In this document: piece by piece, positions 55,150 through 64,000 of the stretch | Layout: each line of letters begins with the position of its first letter | Position numbering within the stretch: the first letter of the stretch is position 1 | Assembly: GCF_002115745.1 (NCBI RefSeq) | Contig: NZ_JFKB01000003.1 | Location: 248,001 to 312,000 of the forward strand | Direction: 5' to 3' | DNA length: 64,000 nt | DNA from: Thalassospira alkalitolerans | GTDB taxonomy: Bacteria; Pseudomonadota; Alphaproteobacteria; Rhodospirillales; Thalassospiraceae | The notes under the pieces: generated by a model | Seen by the model: only the letters and a program-made list of their open reading frames with translations | Told to the model about the DNA's origin: nothing | Database searches by the model: none | Translations under genes and position numbers: made by a program

Positions 55150-57207
55150 ATGTCGATGGAAAATCAACGCAGTGCAGCAAAGCCGGAACGCGATCGGCCT
55201 TGGCTGATCCGCACTTATGCCGGGCACAGTTCGGCCAGTGCGTCGAATGCGCTGTATCGGCAGAACTTGGCAAAGGGCCAGACGGGGCTTTCGGTGGCGT
55301 TCGATTTGCCAACCCAGACCGGCTACGATTCGGATCATGTTCTGGCACGTGGTGAAGTCGGCAAGGTTGGTGTGCCGGTTTCGCATCTGGGCGATATGAT
55401 GGCCCTGTTTGACGGCATTCCGCTGGATCAGATGAACACATCGATGACGATCAATGCGCCCGCGGCATGGCTTTTATCGCTTTATATTGCTGTGGCCGAA
55501 AAACAGGGGACGCCGCGCGCCAGCCTGCAGGGGACAACCCAGAACGACATCATCAAGGAATACCTATCTCGCGGGACGTATATCTTTCCGCCAGCGCCCA
55601 GCCTGAAACTGATTACCGACGTTGCGGCCTTTACCTATCGCGAGGTTCCGAAATGGAATCCGATGAATGTGTGTTCGTACCATCTGCAAGAAGCCGGGGC
55701 GACGGCGGAACAGGAACTGGCCTTTGCCTTGGCAACCGCGATTGCGGTACTCGATTCGATCAAGGCATCCGGTCAGGTCCCCGAAGAAGACTTTGCCAAA
55801 GTTGTCGGGCGGATTTCATTTTTCGTAAATGCCGGAATTCGGTTCGTGACCGAGATTTGCAAAATGCGGGCTTTTTGCGAATTGTGGGATGAAATCACCC
55901 GGGATCGATACGGTATCACCGAAGATAAATACCGCCGTTTCCGTTATGGCGTTCAGGTCAATTCGCTGGGCCTGACCGAACAGCAACCGGAAAACAACGT
56001 TTACCGTATCTTGATCGAAATGCTGGCGGTGGTGCTGTCAAAAAATGCCCGTGCCCGTGCGGTGCAGCTTCCGGCTTGGAACGAGGCCCTTGGCCTGCCG
56101 CGCCCCTGGGATCAGCAATGGTCGCTGCGCCTGCAACAGATCATGGCCTTTGAAACCGACCTTTTGGAATATGATGATCTGTTTGATGGCAATCCGGCGA
56201 TTGAGCGCAAGGTCGGCTTGTTAAAAGACGGCGCGCGCGCGGAATTGGCCAAAATCGATGCCATGGGCGGTGCGATTGCCGCGGTTGATTTGGGCTATAT
56301 GAAACAGGAGCTGGTGCGATCTAATGCCCGCCGGTTGGCAGATATCGAAACCGGTCTGACCAAGGTGATCGGGGTTAATGCCTTTACCGAAACCGAGCAA
56401 TCGCCCCTGACTTCGGGGGATAAATCGATCCTGACAGTTGATGATATGGCCGAACAGGATCAGATCGAAAAACTGAAAGCATGGCGATCCGCCCGTGATC
56501 AGGGTGTGGTTGCGGCGGCACTTGACGAACTGGAAAGTGCCGCCCGTGAAGAACGCAACATTATGGAAAGTTCGATTGCCTGTGCCCATGCCGGGGTGAC
56601 GACCGGGGAATGGTCGGAAACCCTGCGCCAAGTGTTTGGCGAATACCGCGCCCCGACCGGCATCACATCGATAATTGTGACCGGCGAAGACGACGACATC
56701 AAGGCCCTGCGCGGGCGCGTTGACGAGGTTTCAAAAAAGCTTGGCGAACGCATGAAAATGCTGGTCGGAAAACCGGGGCTGGATGGTCATTCCAACGGTG
56801 CCGAACAAATTGCGGTCAAGGCCGGTGATGCCGGGATTGACGTGCTTTATGACGGTATTCGCTGGACGCCGGATGAACTGGTTCGCAATGCGATTGACGA
56901 AGGCGCGCATGTGATCGGCCTATCGATCCTGTCGGGGTCGCATGTGCCGCTGGTCCGCGAGGTGGTCAATGGTCTGCGTGCCCAAGGGGCGGGGCATATC
57001 CCGGTTGTTGTTGGCGGCATCATCCCCGATGCGGATATGTTGATCCTGCGTCAGATGGGGGTGTCGGCGGTCTATACGCCCAAGGATTATCAACTGGTCC
57101 GGGTGATTTCCGAAATTGTCGATCTGGTGGATCGCAAATCAACAGAACATCCGGTTGCACGCGTTGCCGACGACAAGTCGGAAGGGGCTGGAACCACGAT
57201 CTATTGA
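55150..57207 (+). CDS. ecm: Ethylmalonyl-CoA mutase
   Basis: A 685-residue adenosylcobalamin-dependent mutase, with the substrate domain (about 15-520) and B12-binding domain fused in one chain. Visible are RTYAGHSSASASNALYR, the catalytic-core segments VAFDLPTQTGYDSDH and TTQNDIIKEY, and the lower-axial cobalt ligand motif DGHSNG with D545, H547 and G550. The AGHSSASASNALYR N terminus with ccr alongside supports ethylmalonyl-CoA rather than methylmalonyl-CoA mutase. It converts ethylmalonyl-CoA to methylsuccinyl-CoA, the substrate of Mcd. GAGG 5-6 bases upstream supports the ATG. Confidence 0.94.
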   Translation: MSMENQRSAAKPERDRPWLIRTYAGHSSASASNALYRQNLAKGQTGLSVAFDLPTQTGYDSDHVLARGEVGKVGVPVSHLGDMMALFDGIPLDQMNTSMTINAPAAWLLSLYIAVAEKQGTPRASLQGTTQNDIIKEYLSRGTYIFPPAPSLKLITDVAAFTYREVPKWNPMNVCSYHLQEAGATAEQELAFALATAIAVLDSIKASGQVPEEDFAKVVGRISFFVNAGIRFVTEICKMRAFCELWDEITRDRYGITEDKYRRFRYGVQVNSLGLTEQQPENNVYRILIEMLAVVLSKNARARAVQLPAWNEALGLPRPWDQQWSLRLQQIMAFETDLLEYDDLFDGNPAIERKVGLLKDGARAELAKIDAMGGAIAAVDLGYMKQELVRSNARRLADIETGLTKVIGVNAFTETEQSPLTSGDKSILTVDDMAEQDQIEKLKAWRSARDQGVVAAALDELESAAREERNIMESSIACAHAGVTTGEWSETLRQVFGEYRAPTGITSIIVTGEDDDIKALRGRVDEVSKKLGERMKMLVGKPGLDGHSNGAEQIAVKAGDAGIDVLYDGIRWTPDELVRNAIDEGAHVIGLSILSGSHVPLVREVVNGLRAQGAGHIPVVVGGIIPDADMLILRQMGVSAVYTPKDYQLVRVISEIVDLVDRKSTEHPVARVADDKSEGAGTTIY

Positions 57208-57242
57208 TCGTGGCGTCTCTCGTCTCCCGTCTCCCGGCTCTT

Positions 57243-57863
57243 TTAACGTTTGGCCAATGATGTGCTGGTCAGGCTTGGCCAGGTTGCCATTGCGGCTTCG
57301 GCAATGGCGATCAGTTCATCGCGGGTCGCACCGTCGCGTGCTTGGATCGACATGCCATAATGCACGGTCGTGTAATAGTTCGCCATGGTGTCGATATTTG
57401 CACCGCTCGGGATACTGCCACTGCGTTGCGCTTTGGCATAGAAGTCCTTCAGGATGGTGATATTAGCGCGCCGAAGGTCGCGCAGGGTCTGGTTGACGGT
57501 TGCATGATTTGAATCTGCTTGTGGTGCGGCAAGCACCACCATGCAGCCATGCGGTGTATCATCCTGCGCGTACAAACATGCCGTTGTGGTCAGGACATGA
57601 TGCGTGGCGTCCTTTGGGTGGCGGAAGCGTTCCAGATCACCCCACATCATTGCGCCATACTGTTTGCTATAGCGTTCGATGACCTCATCAAACAGCGTTT
57701 CCTTATCGCCAAAGGCAGCATACAGGCTTGGCGGCTTCATGTTCATTGCGGATGTCAAATCTGAGATCGAGGTACTTTCATATCCTTTGGCCCAGAAGAC
57801 CGCCATTGCCTGTTCCAGTGCTGTATCCCGGTCAAAGTTCCGGGGGCGTCCACGTCCAGCCAT
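57243..57863 (-). CDS. TetR/AcrR-family transcriptional regulator
   Basis: A 206-residue regulator. The N-terminal helix-turn-helix (AGRGRPRNFDRDTALEQAM, then TSISDLTSAMNMKPPSLYAAFGDKETLFDEVI, about 30-60) is typical of TetR. The C-terminal ligand domain is of the type found next to oxidoreductase genes. The ATG at 57863 starts MAGRGRPRNFD; the frame further upstream lies in the operator region. It is divergent from the SDR at 57986, and the spacer carries two inverted copies of a likely operator. Confidence 0.92.
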   Translation of the reverse strand: MAGRGRPRNFDRDTALEQAMAVFWAKGYESTSISDLTSAMNMKPPSLYAAFGDKETLFDEVIERYSKQYGAMMWGDLERFRHPKDATHHVLTTTACLYAQDDTPHGCMVVLAAPQADSNHATVNQTLRDLRRANITILKDFYAKAQRSGSIPSGANIDTMANYYTTVHYGMSIQARDGATRDELIAIAEAAMATWPSLTSTSLAKR

Positions 57864-57886
57864 ATAAGAAAACCTCGGGTTTGGTG

Positions 57887-57969
57887 AATTATATAGTGAT
57901 CGATAAATAAATTGCTTGACGATTAATTGCAAGCGGCGCATTTATTTTTGTATCAATCACTACATAATT
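57887..57969. promoter_or_regulatory. Paired operator sites between the tetR and SDR genes
   Basis: AATTATATAGTGATCGATA (57887-57905) and TATCAATCACTACATAATT (57951-57969) are inverted copies matching at 17 of 19 positions, 45 bases apart. The first abuts the tetR side; the second covers the probable transcription start of the SDR gene. TTGACG at 57916-57921 with a -10-like sequence at about 57939-57945 could be the SDR promoter. Confidence 0.65.
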
Positions 57970-57985
57970 ATTGGAGTTTCCAAAA

Positions 57986-58726
57986 ATGACCCAACTCGAT
58001 GGTAAAACGGCACTGGTTACCGGCGGCAGCCGTGGCATTGGTGCCGCCATTGCAAAACGTCTGGCCCGTGACGGGGCTACTGTTGCGATTACTTACAGCA
58101 ATGCGGCAGACAAGGCCGGCGAGGTTGTTGCTGAAATCAAGGCTGCCGGGGGAAAGGCTGTTGCGATCAAGGCGGATAATCGTGATCCTGATGCCGTGCG
58201 TGCGGCTGTCGAGGAAGTCGCAACTACATTCGGGGCGATTGACATTCTGGTTAACAATGCAGGCATACTCAGCAGTGCCGGAATTCAGGACGAGACGCTT
58301 GAATCGTTTGATCGCATTGTTGATGTCAATATCCGCGGGGTGTTTGTCGCGGTTCAGGCTGCCCTGAAATACATACCGGATGGCGGGCGCATCATCACGA
58401 CCGGCAGTTGCCTTGCGCATAAGGTATCGTTCCCGGGGATCAGCCTTTATTCGATGACCAAATCGGCGCTGATCGGTTTCACCCGCGGGGTGGCCCGTGA
58501 TCTGGGGCCACGCGGCATCACGGTCAATTTGCTGCATCCGGGGCCAACAAATACCGACATGAACCCGGAAAATGGTGAGAACGGGGATGCCATGCGCAGC
58601 TTGATGGCAATCAAGCAATTCAGCCGTGCTGAAGATACCGCCGGATTGGTTTCCTGGCTGGCCAGTGACGAGGCCCGCACGGTTACCGGCGCTGAGTTCA
58701 CAGTTGATAGCGGCGTCAATGCCTGA
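57986..58726 (+). CDS. SDR-family oxidoreductase
   Basis: A 246-residue classical short-chain dehydrogenase. The cofactor loop is TGGSRGIG (12-19), NNAG at 90-93, and the active site has S141 with Y155 and K159. It resembles 3-oxoacyl-ACP reductases, but the isolated regulated setting suggests a detoxifying or accessory ketone/aldehyde reductase. The ATG at 57986 has GGAG 9 bases upstream. It is divergent from, and probably controlled by, the TetR regulator. Confidence 0.88.
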   Translation: MTQLDGKTALVTGGSRGIGAAIAKRLARDGATVAITYSNAADKAGEVVAEIKAAGGKAVAIKADNRDPDAVRAAVEEVATTFGAIDILVNNAGILSSAGIQDETLESFDRIVDVNIRGVFVAVQAALKYIPDGGRIITTGSCLAHKVSFPGISLYSMTKSALIGFTRGVARDLGPRGITVNLLHPGPTNTDMNPENGENGDAMRSLMAIKQFSRAEDTAGLVSWLASDEARTVTGAEFTVDSGVNA

Positions 58727-58748
58727 TCAGGCATCCTAAGCGATCTGG

Positions 58749-58790
58749 AAAACGTCACGGCGAAAGGCAACGCCTTGGCCGTGACGTTTT
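58749..58790 (+). terminator. Terminator after the SDR gene
   Basis: AAAACGTCACGGC (58749-58761) pairs perfectly with GCCGTGACGTTTT (58778-58790), enclosing a small inner hairpin (AAGGC / GCCTT). It starts 23 bases after the stop. Confidence 0.87.
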
Positions 58791-58913
58791 GTGCAATTTA
58801 ATTGGCTGATAACGTCAATATCTGACTGATCTGGCTCAGAGAGGCGGGCCGTTTTGGCGTGTCACTGATCAATGGCATCAACGTAACGCCATGCCGCAAT
58901 CCTTGATGCCTTA

Positions 58914-61313
58914 TCAGCTTTCGACAGTGATACGTGCGGGGACAGTGGCGTGACGTTCCGTCACCCATTTTTCAAAGACGTCTGCGGGCAGTGGCTTGGC
59001 AAACAAGAAGCCCTGGATGAAGTCACAGCCCTTGTCGCGCAGATATTCGTGCTGTTCGATTTCTTCCACGCCTTCGGCGACGACTTCAAGGTTAAGGCTG
59101 TGACCCAGCCCGATGACCGCATCAACAATCGCCTTGTCATCCATATCGACATGGATGTCGTTGACAAATGACCGGTCAATCTTGATCGACGAAACCGGGA
59201 ACCGTTTCAGATAGTTGAGTGACGAATAACCGGTGCCAAAATCATCAATCGCGATGCGCACACCAAGTCCCTTAAGCTCGTTCAAGGTTGAAACGGCTTT
59301 TTCCGGATTGTTCATCAGGATCGATTCGGTGATTTCCAGTTCAAGCGTGCCATCCGGCAACAGAGTCTGATCCATGATTTGGGTCACCGAGGTGACCAAT
59401 TCGGCATCCTGGAACTGGGCCGGGGAAAGGTTGACGGCAATGCGCAGGCCCGGAAGGGTGGTTTCGCGCCAGATTTGCGTCTGTCGGCAGGCCCGGTCCA
59501 AAACCCATGCACCCAATCGATTGATCAGACCGCATTCCTCGGCGACGGAAATAAATTCACCCGGCAGGATCAGACCGCGATCCGGGTGATGCCAACGGAC
59601 CAAGGCCTCTGCGCCAACGACCCTTTCGGTGCGGCAGTCAATTTTTGGCTGGTAGTAGAGTTCAAGCTGATCCTGTTCGAGCGCGTTACGCAGGTCTTCT
59701 TCGATTGTTTTGCGTTCCTTGACCCGTTCATGCATCGACGGCAGGAAGAAGCGATAATTGTTGCGGCCTTCGGCCTTGGCGGCATACATCGCCATATCGG
59801 CATTTTTGACCAGCTGTTCCGGGTTTTCGCCGTCTTCCGGGAACAGGGTAATCCCGACACTGGCCGTTGAATGCAGGCGGATGCCACGGCAATCGAATGG
59901 CTGGCTCAGTTCGTCGATGATGCGCTGGGCCAGTGCGATGGTGTCTTCGATATTTTGAACGTCGGTCTGGATGATCGCGAATTCGTCGCCGCCAAGGCGC
60001 GCAGCGGTATCGGAATCGCGAATGATGCGTGACAGGCGCTGACCCATTTCCTGAATCATCAGATCGCCAACATCATGGCCAAAGTGATCGTTAATGTCCT
60101 TGAACCGGTCAAGATCGACAAACAGGACGGTAACACCGCGCTGGAACCGGCGTGCTGACAGCAATGCCTGACGCAGGCGGTCAAGGAACAGTGTGCGGTT
60201 CGGCAGGCTGGTCAGCACATCATGCACCGCCAGATGGCGCATGCGGGCTTCGGTTTGTTTGCGTTCGGTAATGTCGGTATAGGTCGCAACATACCCACCA
60301 CCGGGCATCGGATTGTGATCGACCTGAACCACACGGCCATTCGGGCGGGTGCGTTCCATGCGATAGGGTTCGCGACGACGCGCAATGGCAACCCGGTCCG
60401 AAATCAGGGCCTGAATACTGACATCGCCATATTCGCCGCGTTCAGCATTATAGCGCAGGATATCGGAAAGCGGGGTGCCTTCCTTAACCAGATCACGCGG
60501 CAGGTTCAGCAATTCAATATAGCGTTCGTTCCAGACCATCAGGTTAAGGTCCTGATCGAACAGGCAGATGCCCTGACCGATATTGTGAAGGGTCGCCTCT
60601 AGAAGGGCCTGTTTGCGCTGGGCTTCTTCCTGTGACTGGCCTTGCAGGGTGACCATTTCATTGTATTCGCGGATCAAAAGGCCAAGTTCGTCCGCACTGT
60701 TCCATTCCACCGGGCGCCGCAGGCGGCCATGTTTGGTCATGCGGATGGAATGCAGCAACCGGTTCAGTGGTTCCTTGATCGAACGTTTGTTGGCGATCAG
60801 CAAGCTTGCCGCCACAACTGCGATCAGCAGGCCGAACAGGATCATGTCGATCACCATCCGGCGGAACAGCAAGTCCTTAACACGTTCTTCGGTGAAGAAA
60901 ATCACAAGTTCGCCGACGTCGTGGCGCACATTGTTCCGTTCAAAATAAACGCGCCGCGACAGGCGCAGCGTATCATTGAGTTGGGTTTGGGAAACGCCGG
61001 TATGGGCGAATTCGGTGCCATCGGCGCCAAGGGCCTGCACGGCAACAATATCGCGATCGCGGCTCATGGCGTTAAGGGCTGATTCTATATTGTCGACGTC
61101 AAGATACCAGAAAGGCGTCGCCAAAACGCGGGCGTTGATATCGGCAGTTTGTTCGATCTTTTCATTTAGATCATCACGAAGCACTTTGTAGCTGACGTAT
61201 CCGAAGACAACGAACAGAGCAAGCGAGAACAAGGAAACGAGCGGCAGCGCGATAAAAAGCAATCGGCTGCTAAGCGACTTCCGTTGTAAAAAGCCGTATG
61301 ATCCGCGCGACAA
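58914..61313 (-). CDS. Membrane-bound PAS-GGDEF-EAL protein (c-di-GMP turnover)
   Basis: A 799-residue inner-membrane signalling protein. Two membrane helices (about 18-42 and 152-174) enclose a periplasmic sensor. A HAMP segment (about 172-225), PAS domain (about 235-350), GGDEF domain and EAL domain follow. GGDEF is intact at 441-445, with the inhibitory RxxD site (RDSD, 432-435) five residues before it. EAL is intact (569-571) with EITES, DDFGTGYSSL and KIDRSF. Both synthesis and breakdown of c-di-GMP are possible. The start is TTG at 61313, with AAGGAG 8 bases upstream. Confidence 0.92.
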   Translation of the reverse strand: MSRGSYGFLQRKSLSSRLLFIALPLVSLFSLALFVVFGYVSYKVLRDDLNEKIEQTADINARVLATPFWYLDVDNIESALNAMSRDRDIVAVQALGADGTEFAHTGVSQTQLNDTLRLSRRVYFERNNVRHDVGELVIFFTEERVKDLLFRRMVIDMILFGLLIAVVAASLLIANKRSIKEPLNRLLHSIRMTKHGRLRRPVEWNSADELGLLIREYNEMVTLQGQSQEEAQRKQALLEATLHNIGQGICLFDQDLNLMVWNERYIELLNLPRDLVKEGTPLSDILRYNAERGEYGDVSIQALISDRVAIARRREPYRMERTRPNGRVVQVDHNPMPGGGYVATYTDITERKQTEARMRHLAVHDVLTSLPNRTLFLDRLRQALLSARRFQRGVTVLFVDLDRFKDINDHFGHDVGDLMIQEMGQRLSRIIRDSDTAARLGGDEFAIIQTDVQNIEDTIALAQRIIDELSQPFDCRGIRLHSTASVGITLFPEDGENPEQLVKNADMAMYAAKAEGRNNYRFFLPSMHERVKERKTIEEDLRNALEQDQLELYYQPKIDCRTERVVGAEALVRWHHPDRGLILPGEFISVAEECGLINRLGAWVLDRACRQTQIWRETTLPGLRIAVNLSPAQFQDAELVTSVTQIMDQTLLPDGTLELEITESILMNNPEKAVSTLNELKGLGVRIAIDDFGTGYSSLNYLKRFPVSSIKIDRSFVNDIHVDMDDKAIVDAVIGLGHSLNLEVVAEGVEEIEQHEYLRDKGCDFIQGFLFAKPLPADVFEKWVTERHATVPARITVES

Positions 61314-61535
61314 CCGTAATTCTCCTTGGCACCCATTCTCGATTGGTCAATAGCAACCATACTCGACCTTCGGATGGGGCCCAATACCCCTAAGACTATT
61401 CTTGCTCTATCTCGTCTTACTCAATCTGGAAGTCAGTCTAAAAGCAAGTTTGATTTCATTTTTTTCATATAGCGTTCATAAAAAACAATTCGACCCATTT
61501 ATTTTGGAACGAAGTTCAGCAGCTTCAAGCACTTG

Positions 61536-61560
61536 TTTATTAAGTTTATTAAGTTTATTT
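61536..61560. repeat. Short tandem repeat at the end of rnhA
   Basis: TTTATTAAG is present twice in tandem (61536-61553), followed by a partial third copy that runs into the rnhA stop codon. AT-rich; probably trivial slippage sequence downstream of the gene. Confidence 0.6.
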
Positions 61561-61998
61561 CGGAACAGCTAGTCGGGCAAGTTCGTCACAGCGTTCATTT
61601 TCAGGATGCCCGGCATGTCCTTTGACCCAATGCCATTCGACTTTGTGGATTTTTGTCGCCTCCAAAAGCCTTTGCCATAGTTCGACATTTTTAACCGGTT
61701 TTTTGCCTGCGGTTTTCCAGCCGCGTTTTTGCCAGCCGAAAATCCATTTGGTAATTCCGTCGCAGACATAACTGCTATCGGTATAGATGTTGACGATACA
61801 GGGCCGCTTCAATGCTTCAAGCGCGCTGATCGCGGCCATCATTTCCATGCGGTTGTTGGTGGTTTCAGGATCGCCCCCCGACATTTCCTTTTCCATCCCG
61901 CGAAAGCGCATGATTGCCCCCCAGCCGCCAGGGCCGGGATTACCGCTACACGCGCCGTCGGTATAAATTTCGACAAGGTTGTCCTGATCTTCGGTCAT
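61555..61998 (-). CDS. rnhA: Ribonuclease HI
   Basis: A 147-residue RNase HI that cuts RNA in RNA:DNA hybrids. The catalytic residues are D14 (YTDGAC), E52 (NNRMEM), D74 (YTDSSY) and D138 (CDELAR), with the KGHAGH loop at 126-131. Length is standard. It starts 5 bases after the thrB stop, so it is probably cotranscribed with ispH-thrB. Confidence 0.96.
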   Translation of the reverse strand: MTEDQDNLVEIYTDGACSGNPGPGGWGAIMRFRGMEKEMSGGDPETTNNRMEMMAAISALEALKRPCIVNIYTDSSYVCDGITKWIFGWQKRGWKTAGKKPVKNVELWQRLLEATKIHKVEWHWVKGHAGHPENERCDELARLAVPK

Positions 61999-62003
61999 TA
62001 ATT

Positions 62004-62978
62004 CTATTCCTCGCTCAGGCCATAGGCGCTTGCGCTGTCGACACGCTGGTGGAAGCGTAGCTTGTTGATATATTCGCGCGGGTTTTTCGGGGTGACCAAC
62101 GCATCCTTGGGCGTGTTGATCCAGTCATAAAGCCGCGTCAGCAGAAACCGCAGCGACGCCCCGCGGGCCAAGATCGGCAAAGCTGCCAGTTCATCGCCCG
62201 ACAGGGGCCGGACCTTGCCATAGCTTGATAAAAGATTGCGCGCCTTGGTGACGTTGAAGCTGTTATCGGGTTCAAAACACCAGGCATTCATGCAGATCGC
62301 CAGGTCATAGGCCAACAGGTCATTACAGGCGAAATAAAAGTCGATCACGCCCGATACATCATCCTGTCCCGGGAAAAAGAACACATTGTCAGGAAACAGA
62401 TCGGCATGGATCACGCCTGCGGGCAAATGATGGGGCCAGTTGGCTTCAAGAAAATCCAACTCGACTTCGATCATTTGTTCAAGGCCGGGCTGAACGCCAT
62501 TGGCATCACTGCGGCAGCTTTCAAACAACGGCCGCCAGCCTTTAACGCCAAACGCATTGCCAAGATATATGTCGAAATCCTGACCGGCGGTATGCAATTG
62601 CGCCGTTGCCGTCCCCAGACCGGCGCAATGATGGGGCTGTATACGACGCGGTGACATGCCGTTCAGGAAGGATGTGATCGCCGCCGGACGCCCGCACAGA
62701 CGGCGCAAAGCCACCCCGTCGGTGCCATGGATCGGGGTCGGGCAATTCAGCCCCTTGGACGACAGGTGATCCATCAGGCCCAGATAAAATGGCAGGTCAT
62801 CCGGGTTCACCCGCTTTTCATAAAGCGTCAGGATGAAGGGGGCCTGATCTGTCTGCAGCAGGAAATTGGTGTTTTCGACACCTTCGGCGATGCCCTTGAA
62901 TGAAATCACATTGCCGATGTCATATTCGGCAACAAAACGGGCGATATCTTCGTCTGAAACGTCGGTATAGACGGCCAT
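62004..62978 (-). CDS. thrB: Homoserine kinase, APH-type ThrB
   Basis: A 324-residue kinase of the aminoglycoside-phosphotransferase fold, the form found in alphaproteobacteria rather than the GHMP-type ThrB of E. coli. The catalytic loop is HADLFPDN (191-198) and the metal-binding aspartate is D213 (GVIDFYFA). It phosphorylates homoserine for threonine synthesis and competes with MetX (21642) for that substrate. It lies between ispH and rnhA. Confidence 0.94.
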   Translation of the reverse strand: MAVYTDVSDEDIARFVAEYDIGNVISFKGIAEGVENTNFLLQTDQAPFILTLYEKRVNPDDLPFYLGLMDHLSSKGLNCPTPIHGTDGVALRRLCGRPAAITSFLNGMSPRRIQPHHCAGLGTATAQLHTAGQDFDIYLGNAFGVKGWRPLFESCRSDANGVQPGLEQMIEVELDFLEANWPHHLPAGVIHADLFPDNVFFFPGQDDVSGVIDFYFACNDLLAYDLAICMNAWCFEPDNSFNVTKARNLLSSYGKVRPLSGDELAALPILARGASLRFLLTRLYDWINTPKDALVTPKNPREYINKLRFHQRVDSASAYGLSEE

Positions 62979-63019
62979 GGGATTTATTGGCTTCCTGCGT
63001 CAGGGCAAAATTGGTTGAT

Positions 63020-63967
63020 TTAGCTGGCAAGCTGGCGGGGCAGCTTAAATGTCACGTTTTCTTCGGTCAGGGTCAGGGTTTCGACCGTAACGTTGTAACG
63101 TTGGCGGCACGCGTCGATGACTTCCTCGACCAGAACTTCGGGGGCGGATGCCCCGGCGGTGATGCCAAGTGTTGCGATACCTTCAAGTTTTGACCAGTCG
63201 ATATCTTTTGCACGCTCGACCAGAACCGAACGGTCACAGCCTTCGCGCTTGGCAACTTCGACCAAGCGGTTCGAGTTTGATGAATTCGGGGCGCCCAGAA
63301 CCAGAATAGCATCCGCATCGGCTGCGATCAGTTTGACCGCGTGCTGGCGATTGGTGGTGGCATAACAGATGTCTTCTTTTTTCGGGACTTCGATTGCCGG
63401 GAAACGGCCCTGCAAGATCGCAATGATCTTGGCCGTGTCATCAAGTGACAGGGTGGTCTGGGTCACAAAGGCAAGGTTTTCCGGGTTTTCGACCTGAAGG
63501 TTTGCGGCATCCTGTTCGGTTTCGATCAGGGTCATGCTGCCGGGTGGCAACTGGCCCATGGTGCCGATCACTTCGGGATGTCCGGCATGGCCGATAAGCA
63601 AGATGTGTTTGCCATCGGCATGGTGGCGTTCGGCACCGCGATGAACCTTGGACACCAGCGGGCAGGTTGCATCAAGATATTGCAGGTTGCGGCTGTCGGC
63701 AGCGGCCGGAACTGATTTTGGCACGCCGTGGGCCGAAAAAATCACCGGAACCCCATCGGGAACGGCATCAAGTTCACTGACAAAAACCGCACCCATATCG
63801 CGCAGGCGATCAACGACAAATTTGTTATGCACGATTTCATGGCGGACATAGACCGGTGCGCCATATTTTTCGAGCGCCTTTTCGACGATCTCGATCGCGC
63901 GATCAACCCCTGCGCAAAAACCGCGCGGGTTGGCAAGGATGATCCGAAGGTCGGTTTTGTCAGACAT
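63020..63967 (-). CDS. ispH: 4-hydroxy-3-methylbut-2-enyl diphosphate reductase
   Basis: A 315-residue iron-sulfur enzyme, the last step of the MEP isoprenoid pathway, giving IPP and DMAPP. The cluster cysteines are C18 (GFCAG), C102 (DATCP) and C201 ([10 protein letters not shown]). Active-site histidines H43, H80, H130 and the proton-donor E132 (GHPE) are present. Length is typical. It starts near the window edge and appears to lead the ispH-thrB-rnhA group; the 33 bases upstream show nothing definite. Confidence 0.96.
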   Translation of the reverse strand: MSDKTDLRIILANPRGFCAGVDRAIEIVEKALEKYGAPVYVRHEIVHNKFVVDRLRDMGAVFVSELDAVPDGVPVIFSAHGVPKSVPAAADSRNLQYLDATCPLVSKVHRGAERHHADGKHILLIGHAGHPEVIGTMGQLPPGSMTLIETEQDAANLQVENPENLAFVTQTTLSLDDTAKIIAILQGRFPAIEVPKKEDICYATTNRQHAVKLIAADADAILVLGAPNSSNSNRLVEVAKREGCDRSVLVERAKDIDWSKLEGIATLGITAGASAPEVLVEEVIDACRQRYNVTVETLTLTEENVTFKLPRQLAS

Positions 63968-64000
63968 GATACGGGTCCGAATGTTTTATGATGCGCTGAT

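Noticed and set aside
1..64000. Mobile elements, CRISPR arrays, tRNA/rRNA genes, toxin-antitoxin or defence islands
   Set aside because: Looked for transposase and integrase motifs, regular direct repeats, cloverleaf-like sequences and defence-type domains; none could be supported from reading the sequence.

Overview
The window looks like ordinary chromosomal DNA from an alphaproteobacterium, most likely a Rhodospirillales member of the Thalassospira type. This is inferred from gene content and order, not from any database search. The pointers are the run argH / small lipoprotein / lysA / DUF4175 protein / zinc-ribbon protein / ftsE-ftsX / DUF218 / plsC, the metX-metW pair, a complete set of the hallmark ethylmalonyl-CoA pathway genes, an APH-type homoserine kinase beside ispH and rnhA, and long PstC/PstA subunits. 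Coding density is high. I saw no insertion sequences, prophage genes, CRISPR arrays, rRNA or tRNA genes.

Layout. 1-4.6 kb: the 3' end of pyruvate carboxylase, then glcDEF (glycolate oxidase). 4.7-11.6 kb: a small unknown helical protein facing the phosphate operon pstS-pstC-pstA-pstB-phoU-phoB, which has a good Pho box and no phoR. 11.7-14.7 kb: a CPA2 cation/proton antiporter and a Ca/Na exchanger. 14.9-19.7 kb: a pteridine-reductase-like SDR, folB, a 440-bp non-coding region with DnaA boxes inside an inverted repeat, then uvrC, pgsA and moaE. 19.7-22.8 kb: two unknown genes (a lipoprotein and a small helical protein), then metX-metW. 23-26 kb: aromatic amino acid genes (chorismate mutase, hisC, tyrA). 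26.1-28.6 kb: two EamA transporters around a ChaC-like gene.

28.6-39.6 kb: envelope, division and amino-acid genes: plsC, a DUF218 protein, ftsX, ftsE, the zinc-ribbon protein, the DUF4175 protein, lysA, a 48-residue LptM-like lipoprotein too short for normal ORF calling, argH, and a TlpA-like thioredoxin. 39.6-42.2 kb: xylulokinase and ribokinase. 42.3-46.1 kb: hbd-etfA-etfB, a PduO-type cobalamin adenosyltransferase and a HIG1-domain protein, all on the minus strand. 46.5-49.2 kb: a divergent S-adenosylhomocysteinase-like protein and a ferric-reductase-like flavoprotein. 49.4-51.5 kb: a soluble chemotaxis transducer with a PilZ-like domain. 51.7-57.2 kb: mcd and ccr facing ecm. 57.2-61.3 kb: a TetR/SDR divergent pair and a GGDEF-EAL protein. 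61.5-64 kb: rnhA, thrB and ispH.

How the parts connect: ccr, ecm and mcd carry the central steps of the ethylmalonyl-CoA route for acetyl-CoA assimilation. The nearby adenosyltransferase supplies the B12 cofactor that Ecm needs, ETF accepts electrons from acyl-CoA dehydrogenases such as Mcd, and Hbd interconverts acetoacetyl-CoA and 3-hydroxybutyryl-CoA. Pyruvate carboxylase and glycolate oxidase also feed C2/C3/C4 metabolism. No wholly novel system is evident. The best leads are the replication-origin-like region at 16.2-16.5 kb, the SAHH-like protein with altered catalytic residues, the unexplained lipoprotein/small-protein pair, and several well-formed operator or leader structures upstream of etfB, metX and the TetR/SDR pair.
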